Origin: Sediminibacterium sp.
GTDB lineage: Bacteria > Bacteroidota > Bacteroidia > Chitinophagales > Chitinophagaceae
Reading direction: 5' to 3'
Length of the DNA: 64,000 bases
NCBI RefSeq assembly: GCF_030695065.1
Contig: NZ_JAUYTR010000009.1
Span: 186,001 to 250,000, forward strand
Program-made: the position numbers and the translations under genes
Part shown: positions 26,898 to 36,240 of the stretch, one piece after another
Layout: each line of letters opens with the position of its first letter
How positions within the stretch are numbered: position 1 is the stretch's first letter
Notes under the pieces: generated by a model
What the model was told of the DNA's origin: nothing
Seen by the model: the letters and a program-made list of their open reading frames with translations, nothing else
Databases searched by the model: none

Positions 26898-27863
26898 ATG
26901 TCTGTTTTAATATTTATTGATCAATCAGAAGGTGTTGTAAAAAAATCTTCTTTAGAAGCACTTACTTATGGTGCAGATTTAGCAAAACAATTGGGTACAA
27001 GTGCCGAAGGAATTGTGCTAGGAACAGTTAGCGATGACTTAGCTGCTTTAGGTAAATACGGAGTAAGTAAAATTCATCAAGTTAATAACGCTTCACTTAA
27101 TAATGTAGATGCACAAGTTTATGCAAGTGTATTAAGCGAAGCAGCTACTATTGCTGGAGCAACTGTATTGGTATTTTCTCATAACCAAACGGGTAAAGCA
27201 GTAGCTGCTAGAGTGGCTGCAAAACTAAAAGCAGGATTGGTTGCAGGTGCTTGTGCATTGCCAGATACCAGTAATGGTTTTTCTGTTAAGAAAACGGTAT
27301 TCTCTGGTAAAGCATTTGCTCATGTGAATATACTATCTGCAACAAAAGTGATTTCGTTAAACCCGAATTCATATAAAACTGTTGCAACAGAAGGTACTGC
27401 TGTTGTTGAAGCATTGGCTGTAACAGTAAGTGAACCAAAAGTAAAAGTAACTGCAGTGAATAAAATCACTGGAGAGGTCCCATTAACTGAAGCAGATATA
27501 GTAGTAAGCGGAGGTCGTGGATTAAAAGGCCCAGAACACTGGGGTATTTTATTAGACCTTGCCAAAGAATTGGGAGCTGCTACTGCATGTAGTAGACCAG
27601 TTGGTGATGCGCATTGGAGACCACACCACGAACACGTTGGACAAACAGGGGTACAAGTTGCGCCTAACTTGTACATAGCCATTGGTATATCTGGTGCTAT
27701 TCAACACTTAGCTGGTGTAAATAGATCTAAAGTGATTGTTGTCATCAATAAAGATCCTGAAGCTCCGTTCTTTAAAGCAGCCGACTACGGTATTGTAGGA
27801 GATGCATTTGAAGTAGTGCCTCAGTTAACTGCTGCTATTCAAAAAATGAAAGCAGGTGCTTAA
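26898..27863 (+). CDS. etfA: Electron transfer flavoprotein, alpha subunit
   Basis: The 321-residue protein has an N-terminal ETF domain and the C-terminal FAD-binding domain. The latter contains VVSGGRGLKGPEHWGILLDLAKELGAATACSRPVGDAHWRPHHEHVGQTGVQVAPNLYIAIGISGAIQHLAGVNRSKVIVVINKDPEAPFFKAADYGIVGD, the classical ETF-alpha signature. It pairs with the preceding beta subunit. Its stop overlaps the stop of the convergent cupin gene in TTAA. Confidence 0.97.
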   Translation: MSVLIFIDQSEGVVKKSSLEALTYGADLAKQLGTSAEGIVLGTVSDDLAALGKYGVSKIHQVNNASLNNVDAQVYASVLSEAATIAGATVLVFSHNQTGKAVAARVAAKLKAGLVAGACALPDTSNGFSVKKTVFSGKAFAHVNILSATKVISLNPNSYKTVATEGTAVVEALAVTVSEPKVKVTAVNKITGEVPLTEADIVVSGGRGLKGPEHWGILLDLAKELGAATACSRPVGDAHWRPHHEHVGQTGVQVAPNLYIAIGISGAIQHLAGVNRSKVIVVINKDPEAPFFKAADYGIVGDAFEVVPQLTAAIQKMKAGA

Positions 27864-28204
27864 CCTAAATTAATTCCACCTTTTTCTCGATAGTCTTCAC
27901 GCAATGGCGTGAAGACGTCGAGTATAAAACAGTCGGTTATAGCAAGTCCACTATGCATGGTATTAGAAGGGATAACAAAAACCTGCCCCGGTTCTAATAC
28001 ATGTTTTACTCCCTCAACAGTTAATTCAAAAGTACCATCTAAAATATAAGACACTTGTTCCTGCGGATGCGAATGTGTTGGTAGTACTGCATCTGCTTTC
28101 GCTTTTACATGAGAATAGGTTGCATTGGCAGTATGAATAAACTGCGCATCATATCCTGCTATTAAATTGCAGGAAGGAATTTCATGAATATTAAACAAAG
28201 GCAT
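27860..28204 (-). CDS. Small cupin-domain protein
   Basis: I place the start at the ATG giving MPLFNIHEIPSCNLIAGYD (about 114 residues); the longer track start adds an implausible Cys-rich leader that overlaps the divergent gene. The single cupin barrel shows motif 1 as LPTHSHPQEQVSYILDGTFEL and motif 2 as PGQVFVIPSNTMHSGLA, with metal-binding His/Gln/His residues. The substrate is unknown. Such proteins bind a metal and small carbohydrate-like ligands or act as sensors. It is convergent with etfA. Confidence 0.85.
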   Translation of the reverse strand: MPLFNIHEIPSCNLIAGYDAQFIHTANATYSHVKAKADAVLPTHSHPQEQVSYILDGTFELTVEGVKHVLEPGQVFVIPSNTMHSGLAITDCFILDVFTPLREDYREKGGINLG

Positions 28205-28244
28205 AGTAGCTGTTTTAGCCACACAATTTGCACATAAAATTTGG

Positions 28245-28252
28245 TAGTTTTG
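28245..28252 (+). promoter_or_regulatory. -7 element upstream of DUF3817 gene
   Basis: TAGTTTTG matches TAnnTTTG exactly and lies only 5 bases before the ATG at 28258, so the transcript would be nearly leaderless. A TTTG at 28227-28230 is too close (14 bases) for a standard -33. Confidence 0.4.
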
Positions 28253-28257
28253 CATCT

Positions 28258-28563
28258 ATGCAAAAATCGTCTTCTAATGCCCTTTCTTTTTTTAGAACAA
28301 TTGGATATGCCGAGGGAATTTCTTTATTGATTTTATTAGGAATAGCCATGCCACTGAAATATCTAGCGGGTTACCCATTGGCAGTAAAATATACGGGTTG
28401 GGCACATGGACTTTTATTTGTTGCGTATTTATCTTTGGCTTTATGGGTAAAAGAGCAAGAAAACTGGCCTTTTAAATATTTGATTAATGCTTTTTTAGCA
28501 GCCTTTTTCCCATTTGGAACTTTCCTTTTCGACAAATGGCTGAAGAAACATGGCCAAGCATGA
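28258..28563 (+). CDS. DUF3817 integral membrane protein
   Basis: From the ATG at 28258 (MQKSSSNALSFFRTIGYAEG) the protein has 101 residues and three membrane segments. It matches DUF3817: RTIGYAEGISLLILLGIAMPLKYLAG, then TGWAHGLLFVAYLSLA, then a final helix (INAFLAAFFPFGTFLFDKWLKK). The track start 30 bases earlier adds a leader that overlaps the promoter element, so I reject it. The function of this family is unknown. It is divergent from the cupin gene. Confidence 0.88.
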   Translation: MQKSSSNALSFFRTIGYAEGISLLILLGIAMPLKYLAGYPLAVKYTGWAHGLLFVAYLSLALWVKEQENWPFKYLINAFLAAFFPFGTFLFDKWLKKHGQA

Positions 28564-28598
28564 TTCATTCGTATTTTTAAGTTAATTTAGCACACAAT

Positions 28599-29192
28599 AT
28601 GAAGAAGATTGAATTGGAAATTGTAGCGCTTTCTCACAGCATTACACAAACCCACTCTTACGCTGTTGTATTGGGTGAAATAAATGGATTACGAAGACTT
28701 CCCATTGTAATTGGAGGGTTTGAAGCGCAAGCCATTGCGGTAGCATTAGAGAATATGCACCCCAGTCGACCACTCACCCACGACCTCATGAAAAACTTCA
28801 TGAATGCTTTTGGCGTTGAATTGCAAGAAATCATTATCAACGATTTACAAGAAGGAATTTTCTATTCAAAATTAGTTTGCTATACCGATAACGACACTGT
28901 TGAAATAGATAGTAGAACCAGCGATGCATTGGCATTAGCAGTAAGATTTGGTTGCCCTATTTATACCTATGATAATATTTTAGAAAGTGCAGGCATTGCC
29001 ATGGAAGAAGGAGGTACTGCAAAACCCAAAATGGAAGCAGTAGGCTCAGAAGAGCCTGCAGGTAGTAGCGAGCGTTCAGACCTAAGTTCACTCAATATTG
29101 AAGAGCTGAATAATTTATTAAATGAAGTATTAGACCAAGAAGATTATATCAGAGCTATTGCCATTCGTGACGAGTTGAAAAAAAGAAAATAG
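28599..29192 (+). CDS. DUF151 bifunctional nuclease family protein with UVR motif
   Basis: The 197-residue protein has an N-terminal DUF151 domain (GEINGLRRLPIVIGGFEAQAIAVALENMHPSRPLTHDLM; DSRTSDALALAVRFGCPIYTYDNIL; residues about 5-135). After an acidic Ser-rich linker comes a UvrB/UvrC motif (LNIEELNNLLNEVLDQEDYIRAIAIRDELKKRK). This fusion is standard in Bacteroidota. DUF151 members have been linked to nuclease activity and stress responses in plants and bacteria; the cellular role here is not known. ispE follows 18 bases downstream. Confidence 0.92.
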   Translation: MKKIELEIVALSHSITQTHSYAVVLGEINGLRRLPIVIGGFEAQAIAVALENMHPSRPLTHDLMKNFMNAFGVELQEIIINDLQEGIFYSKLVCYTDNDTVEIDSRTSDALALAVRFGCPIYTYDNILESAGIAMEEGGTAKPKMEAVGSEEPAGSSERSDLSSLNIEELNNLLNEVLDQEDYIRAIAIRDELKKRK

Positions 29193-29210
29193 TGCTTTGC
29201 ACAAAAGCCC

Positions 29211-30020
29211 ATGGTCATTTTTCCCAACTGTAAAATTAATTTAGGACTGCATATCACCGGAAAAAGACCGGATGGTTTTCATGAATTAGAAACCGTATTT
29301 TACCCTGTTCAATTAAAGGACATATTAGAAGTAGTGACTTCCACTACACAGCATTTTCAATCTACCGGATTAGACATTCCAGGTAATACTGAAACCAATC
29401 TTTGTTTAAAAGCCTACCACTTATTAAAGCAAGATTTTCCAGACTTACCCAGCGTTCACATGCACTTGCACAAATTGATTCCTATGGGTGCAGGATTAGG
29501 AGGAGGAAGTGCTGATGGTGCATTTGCTTTGCGTTTACTAAACGAAAAATATAAATTAAATATTACTAACCAACAATTGATTGAATATGCTGCAAAGCTG
29601 GGAAGTGACTGTCCTTTTTTCATCATGAATACCGCTTGTTATGCAACTGGTAGAGGCGAAAAATTGAACCCAATTCAACTTGATTTATCTAACTATCATT
29701 TTGTGTTAGTAAACCCAGGGATTCATGTAAATACAAAGTGGGCTTTTGAACAAATAACGCCAACCCCATCTAGAAAAAATCTAGTCTCCATACTTGAACA
29801 GCCCATTGAAGAATGGCCCAATCATTTGTTCAATGATTTTGAAGCCCCAATAAGTAAAGCTTATCCTGAAATTGAACATATTAAAACGCTGCTATATCAG
29901 CAAGGAGCAAGCTATGCCGCCATGAGTGGAAGCGGCTCTACTGTATTTGGAATATTTAAAACAAGACCCTCCAACAATATTCATTCGGCATTTAATGGTA
30001 GCGTCTTTATCACAGCTTAA
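29211..30020 (+). CDS. ispE: 4-diphosphocytidyl-2-C-methyl-D-erythritol kinase
   Basis: The 269-residue GHMP kinase shows FPNCKINLGLHITGKRPDGFHELETVFYP at the N-terminus, the ATP-binding loop PMGAGLGGGSADGAFALRLLN, SDCPFFI and the C-terminal MSGSGSTVFGIF. IspE phosphorylates CDP-methylerythritol in the MEP route to isoprenoids. Family length and motif spacing are normal. It lies 18 bases after the DUF151 gene and is followed by an AT-rich hairpin. Confidence 0.96.
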   Translation: MVIFPNCKINLGLHITGKRPDGFHELETVFYPVQLKDILEVVTSTTQHFQSTGLDIPGNTETNLCLKAYHLLKQDFPDLPSVHMHLHKLIPMGAGLGGGSADGAFALRLLNEKYKLNITNQQLIEYAAKLGSDCPFFIMNTACYATGRGEKLNPIQLDLSNYHFVLVNPGIHVNTKWAFEQITPTPSRKNLVSILEQPIEEWPNHLFNDFEAPISKAYPEIEHIKTLLYQQGASYAAMSGSGSTVFGIFKTRPSNNIHSAFNGSVFITA

Positions 30021-30052
30021 TATTTATCTAAAATTATATTTATTTTATTAGA

Positions 30053-30088
30053 TAATATTTAAACTTACAACCATTAGTTTAAATATTA
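30053..30088 (+). terminator. AT-rich inverted repeat between ispE and gltB
   Basis: TAATATTTAAACT and AGTTTAAATATTA form a perfect 13-bp stem with a 10-base loop, followed by TTTTC. It lies 32 bases after ispE. It may be a terminator, although the stem has only one G-C pair. Its AGTTTAAA core recurs as the palindrome AGTTTAAACT at 30147-30156, just before gltB, so an operator role is also possible. Confidence 0.4.
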
Positions 30089-30163
30089 TTTTCAATTACT
30101 CGCTTTTTTTATTAATTTAGTTCAGATTGCCGCCATTATTAACCCAAGTTTAAACTGGACTAA

Positions 30164-33100
30164 ATGTTTAGTAACCAAAACAATGGAGGCCTCTATAATC
30201 CCCAATTTGAGCACGATGCCTGCGGTATTGGATTTGTTGCCAATATCAATGGACACAAGAACCACCAATATATATCGGATGCTTTAACCGTATTAGAAAA
30301 TATGGAACACCGAGGCGCATGTGGATGCGAAGTAAATACAGGAGATGGCGCTGGTATTCTAATTCAAATTCCACATGAATTCTTCTTCGATGAATGTATT
30401 CAATTAGGGAAACATTTACCCGATGCAGGAAAGTATGGTGTGGGAATGATTTTTTTTCCAAAATCGGTTGGTCTGCGTGAAGAATGTAGAGATATTTTTA
30501 ATCGCGCAGCAGAAAAATTAGGATTAGAAATAATTGCATACAGAAAGGTACCAGTAAACAAATTGGATATAGGCCCAACTGCTTTGTCGGTAGAACCTTG
30601 TATGGAACAAGTTTTCATTGCTTGTCCCGACCATATTCAAGACCAAGAAGCTTTTGAACGAAAATTGTTTATCCTACGCAATTATGCTTCACATACTATT
30701 AATAATACCATCCGAAAAGATGAAATTGGGTTTTATATTGTTTCGCTTTCATCTAGAACCATTATTTATAAAGGGCAACTAACCAGTCATCAGGTTCGCA
30801 ACTATTTTACCGATTTGTCTAACAAGAGAATGGTATCGGCATTTGGATTAGTTCATTCAAGGTTTGCTACCAATACTTTCCCTTCCTGGAAATTGGCACA
30901 GCCCTTTAGGTATATTGCACATAACGGAGAAATCAATACCCTTCAAGGAAATTTAAACTGGTTAAGATCAAGCGAAAAAGGATTCACTACTCCAGCATTT
31001 ACCAAAGAAGAATTAGACATGATTCTTCCTATTGTTACCAATGGGCAATCGGATTCAGCATGTTTAGATAATATGATTGAATTACTCACATTAACTGGGC
31101 GCTCATTGCCGCATGTAATGATGATGTTGATTCCTGAAGCTTGGGATGGCAACAGCAGCATGGACCCTATTAAAAAAGCTTTTTACGAGTACCATGCCTG
31201 TTTAATGGAACCATGGGATGGTCCGGCTTCCATTTCCTTTACTAATGGACAAATGATAGGCGCAACACTAGATAGAAATGGGTTAAGGCCTTCTAGATAT
31301 ACCATTACACACGATAACAGAGTAATCATGGCTTCCGAAACAGGTGTGCTTCCTATAGACCCTGCTAACGTAAAAGAAAAAGGCCGATTACAGCCAGGCA
31401 AAATGTTTGTGGTAGACATGAGTGAGGGCAGAATTGTTTCTGATGATGAATTAAAAGAAAAAATTTGTTCGCAAAAGCCTTATGCGGAATGGTTGAACAA
31501 ATACAAAATTCGATTAGAAGAATTGCCTGAGCCCCGGGTGATGTTTACGCATTTAGAACACGATCAAGTATTTAAATACCAAAAAGCTTTTGGTTATACA
31601 ACAGAAGATTTAGACACTATTATTGCCCCAATGGCCATTGACGGCAAAGAACCAATTGGATCAATGGGCAATGACGCACCATTGGCCATTTTAAGTAACC
31701 AACCTCAACATTTAAGCGCTTATTTTAAACAGCTTTTTGCTCAAGTAACCAATCCGCCAATTGATCCCATTCGTGAAAAAATGGTCATGTCGTTGGCCAC
31801 ATTTGCAGGCAGCAATGGAAATTTATTGGTAGAAGAACCCACTGCATGTCATAGTGTAGCATTGCAACATCCTATTTTAAACAACCATGAGTTAGAAAAA
31901 ATAAGAAGTATTGATACAGGTGTTTTTCAAGCAAAAACTTTACAAACTTATTTTAGAGCAGATGGCAAAACGGGCTCTTTAAAAGCAGGCATAGATAGAC
32001 TATGTAGATATGCGGTTGATGCAGTTCAAGATGGATTTGAAGTGATTATATTAACAGACCGAGCCATCGATTCGGACCACGCCCCTATCCCCTCTTTATT
32101 AGCAACTGCTGCGGTTCATCATCACTTAATTAAGAAAGGGTACAGAGGTCAGGTGGGTTTAATTATTGAAGCTGGAGATGTTTGGGAAACCCATCATTTT
32201 GCTTGCTTAGTAGGATTTGGCGCTACCGCTATTAATCCATATTTGGCTTTATCTTCTATTAGAGACATGAAAATTTCTAATAAAATAGACAGCCCATTAG
32301 ATGTTGAACAGCTCAAGAAAAATTATATAAAAGCGGTGAATGATGGCTTGTTAAAAGTGTTTTCGAAAATGGGCATTTCCACTTTGCAAAGTTACCAGGG
32401 TGCACAAATATTTGAAATCATTGGAATCAATAGTAATGTTGTTGATCAATACTTTACAGGGGCCACATCAAGAATAGAAGGAATGGGATTAGATGAAATT
32501 GCCAGAGAAACATTGGCTAAACATTTTTTTGCTTTCAGTAAGAAAAATAAAACCATTGATAGATTACCCGTTGGAGGGGTATACCAATGGAAAAGAAAAG
32601 GGGAATTTCATTTATTCAATCCACAAACCATTCACTTGTTGCAAAATGCAACTAAGAGAAACGACTATTCAACTTTCAAAAAATATTCGTCATTAATTAA
32701 TAACCAAAGCGAACAAGCATGTACACTTAGAAGTCAACTTGATTTTAAAAGCAATCGACCTTCTATTTCAATAGATGAAGTAGAGCCAGCAGAAAATATT
32801 TATAAACGATTTGCAACCGGCGCTATGTCGTTTGGATCTGTTTCTTGGGAAGCACATACTACACTAGCTATTGCCATGAATAGACTAGGTGGCAAAAGCA
32901 ACACCGGTGAAGGGGGTGAAGATGAAATAAGGTATACCCCACTACCGAATGGAGATTCTATGCGTTCTGCAATTAAACAAGTAGCTTCTGCAAGATTTGG
33001 TGTTACTGCACTTTACTTAACCGAGGCAGATGAAATTCAAATTAAAATGGCGCAGGGCGCCAAGCCTGGAGAGGGCGGGCAATTGCCAGGTCATAAAGTA

Positions 33101-34690
33101 GATGATTGGATTGGAAGAACAAGACACGCCACCCCAGGTGTTGGATTAATTTCACCTCCACCCCATCATGATATTTACTCCATTGAAGATTTAGCCCAAT
33201 TAATATTTGATTTAAAAAATGCCAATCGCACTGCACGTATTAATGTGAAATTGGTTTCTAAAGCTGGGGTTGGTACCATTGCGGCGGGGGTGGTAAAAGG
33301 AAAAGCGGATGTTGTTTTAATTGCAGGTCACGACGGTGGTACTGGTGCTTCACCTGTTAGTTCGGTTAAACATGCCGGACTACCTTGGGAATTAGGCTTA
33401 GCAGAAACCCATCAAACCTTGGTAAAAAATAAATTACGCTCAAGAGTAATTGTACAGGCAGATGGTCAAATGAAAACAGGCAGAGATATAGCTATGGCTG
33501 CATTATTGGGTGCAGAAGAATGGGGTGTTGCAACTGCAGCATTAATTGTAGAAGGCTGTATTATGATGCGAAAATGCCACTTAAATACCTGCCCAGTAGG
33601 TGTTGCAACACAAGACGAAACTTTGCGTAAACGTTTTACAGGAGACCCCAATCATGTGGTGAATTTTTTCAAATTTATTACACAGGAATTGCGCGAAATA
33701 ATGGCTGAATTAGGTTTTAGAACCGTTAATGAAATGATTGGTCAAACAGACTATTTACAACAAAGACCAGCTATTCATCATTGGAAATACACCCATTTAG
33801 ATTTATCAAAAATATTGTATAAGGAACCTGCAGATGCAAATACGGGTTTATATGCCCAGGAATTACAAGACCATGGTTTAACAGAAGTACTTGATTGGAA
33901 ATTATTGGCTACTGCAAAATCAGCTATTGAAAAAGGTGAAAAAGCATATGGAGCGTTCCCGTTAATTAATACAGATAGAACAGTGGGTACCATTGTATCC
34001 AATGAAATTACTAAGCTTTACAAAAGCAAAGGCTTGCCCGAAGACAGCATTCATTTTAAATTCAAAGGAACCGCTGGACAAAGCTTTGGTGCTTTCAATA
34101 CTTGTGGACTAAAATTAGAATTAGAAGGAGACGCCAATGATTACTTTGGCAAAGGACTTAGCGGAGCTAAATTGATTGTTTATCCAGCTGCTTCCGCACA
34201 ATTTATTGCAGAACAAAATAGCATTATTGGAAATGTTGCACTATACGGAGCAACAAGCGGTGAGGCTTATATAAGAGGAAAAGCTGGTGAACGATTTGCA
34301 GTTAGAAATTCAGGCGCCAAAGTTGTAGTAGAAGGAATTGGAGATCATGGCTGCGAATACATGACTGGAGGCATTGCAGTTATTCTAGGTAAAACAGGAA
34401 GAAATTTTGCTGCTGGAATGAGTGGTGGTATTGCATACATATATGATACCGCCAATGAATTTGCAGCCAATTGCAATCTTGAAATGGTTGAGCTAGATCC
34501 ACTAGATGAAACAGACTCCATTCAACTAAAAGCATTAATTCAACAACACTTCAATTACACAAACAGTAGTGTTGCAGCATTCATTTTAAAAGATTTTGAA
34601 AACCAATTAGCCCATTTTATAAAAGTGTTCCCTACAGACTATAAAAAAGTATTGGCTAAAAAAAATCAACACACCACTGTTTTAAAATAA
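30164..34690 (+). CDS. gltB: Glutamate synthase, large (alpha) subunit
   Basis: The 1508-residue protein has the full class-II glutaminase/FMN/FeS layout. A short propeptide ends before Cys20 (EHDACGIGFVANINGHKNH), the amidotransferase nucleophile. The central FMN-binding barrel includes KPGEGGQLPGHKV and AGHDGGTGASPVSS. A cluster region CIMMRKCHLNTCPVGVATQ binds the 3Fe-4S centre. The C-terminal GXGXG beta-helix (GDANDYFGKGLSGAKLIVYP, GGIAVILGKTGRNFAAGMSGG) completes it. It converts glutamine and 2-oxoglutarate to two glutamates, with electrons from the small subunit encoded 5 bases downstream. Confidence 0.98.
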   Translation: MFSNQNNGGLYNPQFEHDACGIGFVANINGHKNHQYISDALTVLENMEHRGACGCEVNTGDGAGILIQIPHEFFFDECIQLGKHLPDAGKYGVGMIFFPKSVGLREECRDIFNRAAEKLGLEIIAYRKVPVNKLDIGPTALSVEPCMEQVFIACPDHIQDQEAFERKLFILRNYASHTINNTIRKDEIGFYIVSLSSRTIIYKGQLTSHQVRNYFTDLSNKRMVSAFGLVHSRFATNTFPSWKLAQPFRYIAHNGEINTLQGNLNWLRSSEKGFTTPAFTKEELDMILPIVTNGQSDSACLDNMIELLTLTGRSLPHVMMMLIPEAWDGNSSMDPIKKAFYEYHACLMEPWDGPASISFTNGQMIGATLDRNGLRPSRYTITHDNRVIMASETGVLPIDPANVKEKGRLQPGKMFVVDMSEGRIVSDDELKEKICSQKPYAEWLNKYKIRLEELPEPRVMFTHLEHDQVFKYQKAFGYTTEDLDTIIAPMAIDGKEPIGSMGNDAPLAILSNQPQHLSAYFKQLFAQVTNPPIDPIREKMVMSLATFAGSNGNLLVEEPTACHSVALQHPILNNHELEKIRSIDTGVFQAKTLQTYFRADGKTGSLKAGIDRLCRYAVDAVQDGFEVIILTDRAIDSDHAPIPSLLATAAVHHHLIKKGYRGQVGLIIEAGDVWETHHFACLVGFGATAINPYLALSSIRDMKISNKIDSPLDVEQLKKNYIKAVNDGLLKVFSKMGISTLQSYQGAQIFEIIGINSNVVDQYFTGATSRIEGMGLDEIARETLAKHFFAFSKKNKTIDRLPVGGVYQWKRKGEFHLFNPQTIHLLQNATKRNDYSTFKKYSSLINNQSEQACTLRSQLDFKSNRPSISIDEVEPAENIYKRFATGAMSFGSVSWEAHTTLAIAMNRLGGKSNTGEGGEDEIRYTPLPNGDSMRSAIKQVASARFGVTALYLTEADEIQIKMAQGAKPGEGGQLPGHKVDDWIGRTRHATPGVGLISPPPHHDIYSIEDLAQLIFDLKNANRTARINVKLVSKAGVGTIAAGVVKGKADVVLIAGHDGGTGASPVSSVKHAGLPWELGLAETHQTLVKNKLRSRVIVQADGQMKTGRDIAMAALLGAEEWGVATAALIVEGCIMMRKCHLNTCPVGVATQDETLRKRFTGDPNHVVNFFKFITQELREIMAELGFRTVNEMIGQTDYLQQRPAIHHWKYTHLDLSKILYKEPADANTGLYAQELQDHGLTEVLDWKLLATAKSAIEKGEKAYGAFPLINTDRTVGTIVSNEITKLYKSKGLPEDSIHFKFKGTAGQSFGAFNTCGLKLELEGDANDYFGKGLSGAKLIVYPAASAQFIAEQNSIIGNVALYGATSGEAYIRGKAGERFAVRNSGAKVVVEGIGDHGCEYMTGGIAVILGKTGRNFAAGMSGGIAYIYDTANEFAANCNLEMVELDPLDETDSIQLKALIQQHFNYTNSSVAAFILKDFENQLAHFIKVFPTDYKKVLAKKNQHTTVLK

Positions 34691-34695
34691 TTACC

Positions 34696-36174
34696 ATGGG
34701 TAAACCAACTGGATTTTTAGAATTTGACCGACTGATTCCATCAAAGCAGTCTACCAAGGAAAGAATTACTCATTATAAAGAATTTGTTGCCCCATTAACA
34801 GAGCAAGCATTAAACCAACAAAGTGCAAGGTGCATGAATTGTGGTGTTCCATTCTGCCACAATGGTTGCCCTTTAGGAAATATCATTCCAGAATTTAACG
34901 ATGCAGTATACAAAAAAAACTGGGCAGAAGCTTATGAAATTCTTTCTTCTACCAACAACTTCCCTGAATTTACTGGAAGAATTTGCCCTGCCCCATGCGA
35001 GTCTGCATGTGTGTTGGGTATTAATCAACCTCCTGTCACCATTGAAGAAATAGAAAAGCATATTATTGAAATTGCCTTTGAAAAAGGATTAGTCTTACCT
35101 AATAAGCCAATAACAAGAACAGGTAAAACCATTGCTGTTATAGGATCTGGACCGGCAGGTCTTGCTGCAGCAGCCCAATTGAATTATGCAGGCCATCTGG
35201 TAACAGTATTTGAAAGAGATGAAGCACCAGGGGGCTTACTAAGATATGGCATCCCAGACTTTAAATTAGAGAAATGGGTAATTGATAGAAGAATTCAATT
35301 AATGGAAGAAGAAGGCGTTATTTTCAAATGCAATGCAAATGTGGGCGTAACCATTAGCATCAACGATTTATTGCGCGAATACAGTGCAATTGTATTGGCC
35401 GGAGGGTCTACTATTCCTAGAGACTTAAATATAGAAGGCCGTCTACTGAATGGGGTCCATTTTGCAATGGATTACTTAAAACAACAAAACAAAAGAGTTG
35501 CATCTATTCATTTTGACGAAAGTCCATTACTAGCTACCAATAAAAATGTGGTGGTGATTGGTGGTGGAGATACTGGAAGTGATTGCATTGGTACTGCCAA
35601 TAGACAAAAAGCCGCCAGTATAACGCAATTTGAACTAATGCCCCAACCCCCAGTTTCAAGAAACAGCCATATGCCTTGGCCACAATATCCATTTATATTA
35701 AAAACCACTTCTTCGCATGAAGAGGGTGCACAAAGAGAATGGGCAATTGCAACTAAAAAATTCATTGGAGATGCAAATGGCAATTTGAAATCGTTGGTGA
35801 CAGTGCAATTGGAATGGGAAATTACCCAAGACGGAAAAACTGCTGGATTTGTAGAAATAGCCGGAACCGAAAAAGAAATTCCTTGTGAATTGGCCTTATT
35901 GGCAATGGGATTTGTGAGCCCCCAAAAAGAAGGGCTATTAAATAAATTAGAAATTGAACTAGATGAAAAAGGTAATGTAAAAGCAAATGAAAAGCAGTAC
36001 CAAACCAATATACAAAAAGTATTTGCTGCAGGCGATATGCGCAGAGGACAAAGCTTAGTAGTTTGGGCCATTAGTGAAGGCAGAGAATGCGCTAGAAAAG
36101 TAGATGAATATTTAATGGGCAGTTCTTTATTAGAATCAAAAGACATAAACACTGTAATGAGTGCCTACCTATGA
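34696..36174 (+). CDS. gltD: Glutamate synthase, small (beta) subunit
   Basis: The 492-residue flavoprotein has N-terminal cysteine clusters for 4Fe-4S centres (CMNCGVPFCHNGCPLGNIIPEFND; GRICPAPCESACVLGINQPPVTIEEIE). An FAD motif (IAVIGSGPAGLAAAAQL), an NAD(P)H motif (VVVIGGGDTGSDCIGTANRQ) and the C-terminal FAD-closing block VFAAGDMRRGQSLVVWAISEGRECA follow. It passes NAD(P)H electrons to GltB. The ATG lies 5 bases after the gltB stop, and the pair is complete and standard. Confidence 0.97.
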   Translation: MGKPTGFLEFDRLIPSKQSTKERITHYKEFVAPLTEQALNQQSARCMNCGVPFCHNGCPLGNIIPEFNDAVYKKNWAEAYEILSSTNNFPEFTGRICPAPCESACVLGINQPPVTIEEIEKHIIEIAFEKGLVLPNKPITRTGKTIAVIGSGPAGLAAAAQLNYAGHLVTVFERDEAPGGLLRYGIPDFKLEKWVIDRRIQLMEEEGVIFKCNANVGVTISINDLLREYSAIVLAGGSTIPRDLNIEGRLLNGVHFAMDYLKQQNKRVASIHFDESPLLATNKNVVVIGGGDTGSDCIGTANRQKAASITQFELMPQPPVSRNSHMPWPQYPFILKTTSSHEEGAQREWAIATKKFIGDANGNLKSLVTVQLEWEITQDGKTAGFVEIAGTEKEIPCELALLAMGFVSPQKEGLLNKLEIELDEKGNVKANEKQYQTNIQKVFAAGDMRRGQSLVVWAISEGRECARKVDEYLMGSSLLESKDINTVMSAYL

Positions 36175-36240
36175 CGATTTATTGATTAGCTAATTCATTT
36201 TTTTGGTGATAGCCCAACTGTTTAATATCTTTTGAGCGCT

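Noticed and set aside
35508-36152. 214-residue ORF on the minus strand inside gltD
   Set aside because: It is the antisense shadow of a certain gene; composition is Ser/Leu-rich as expected from the opposite strand, and it has no recognisable motif.
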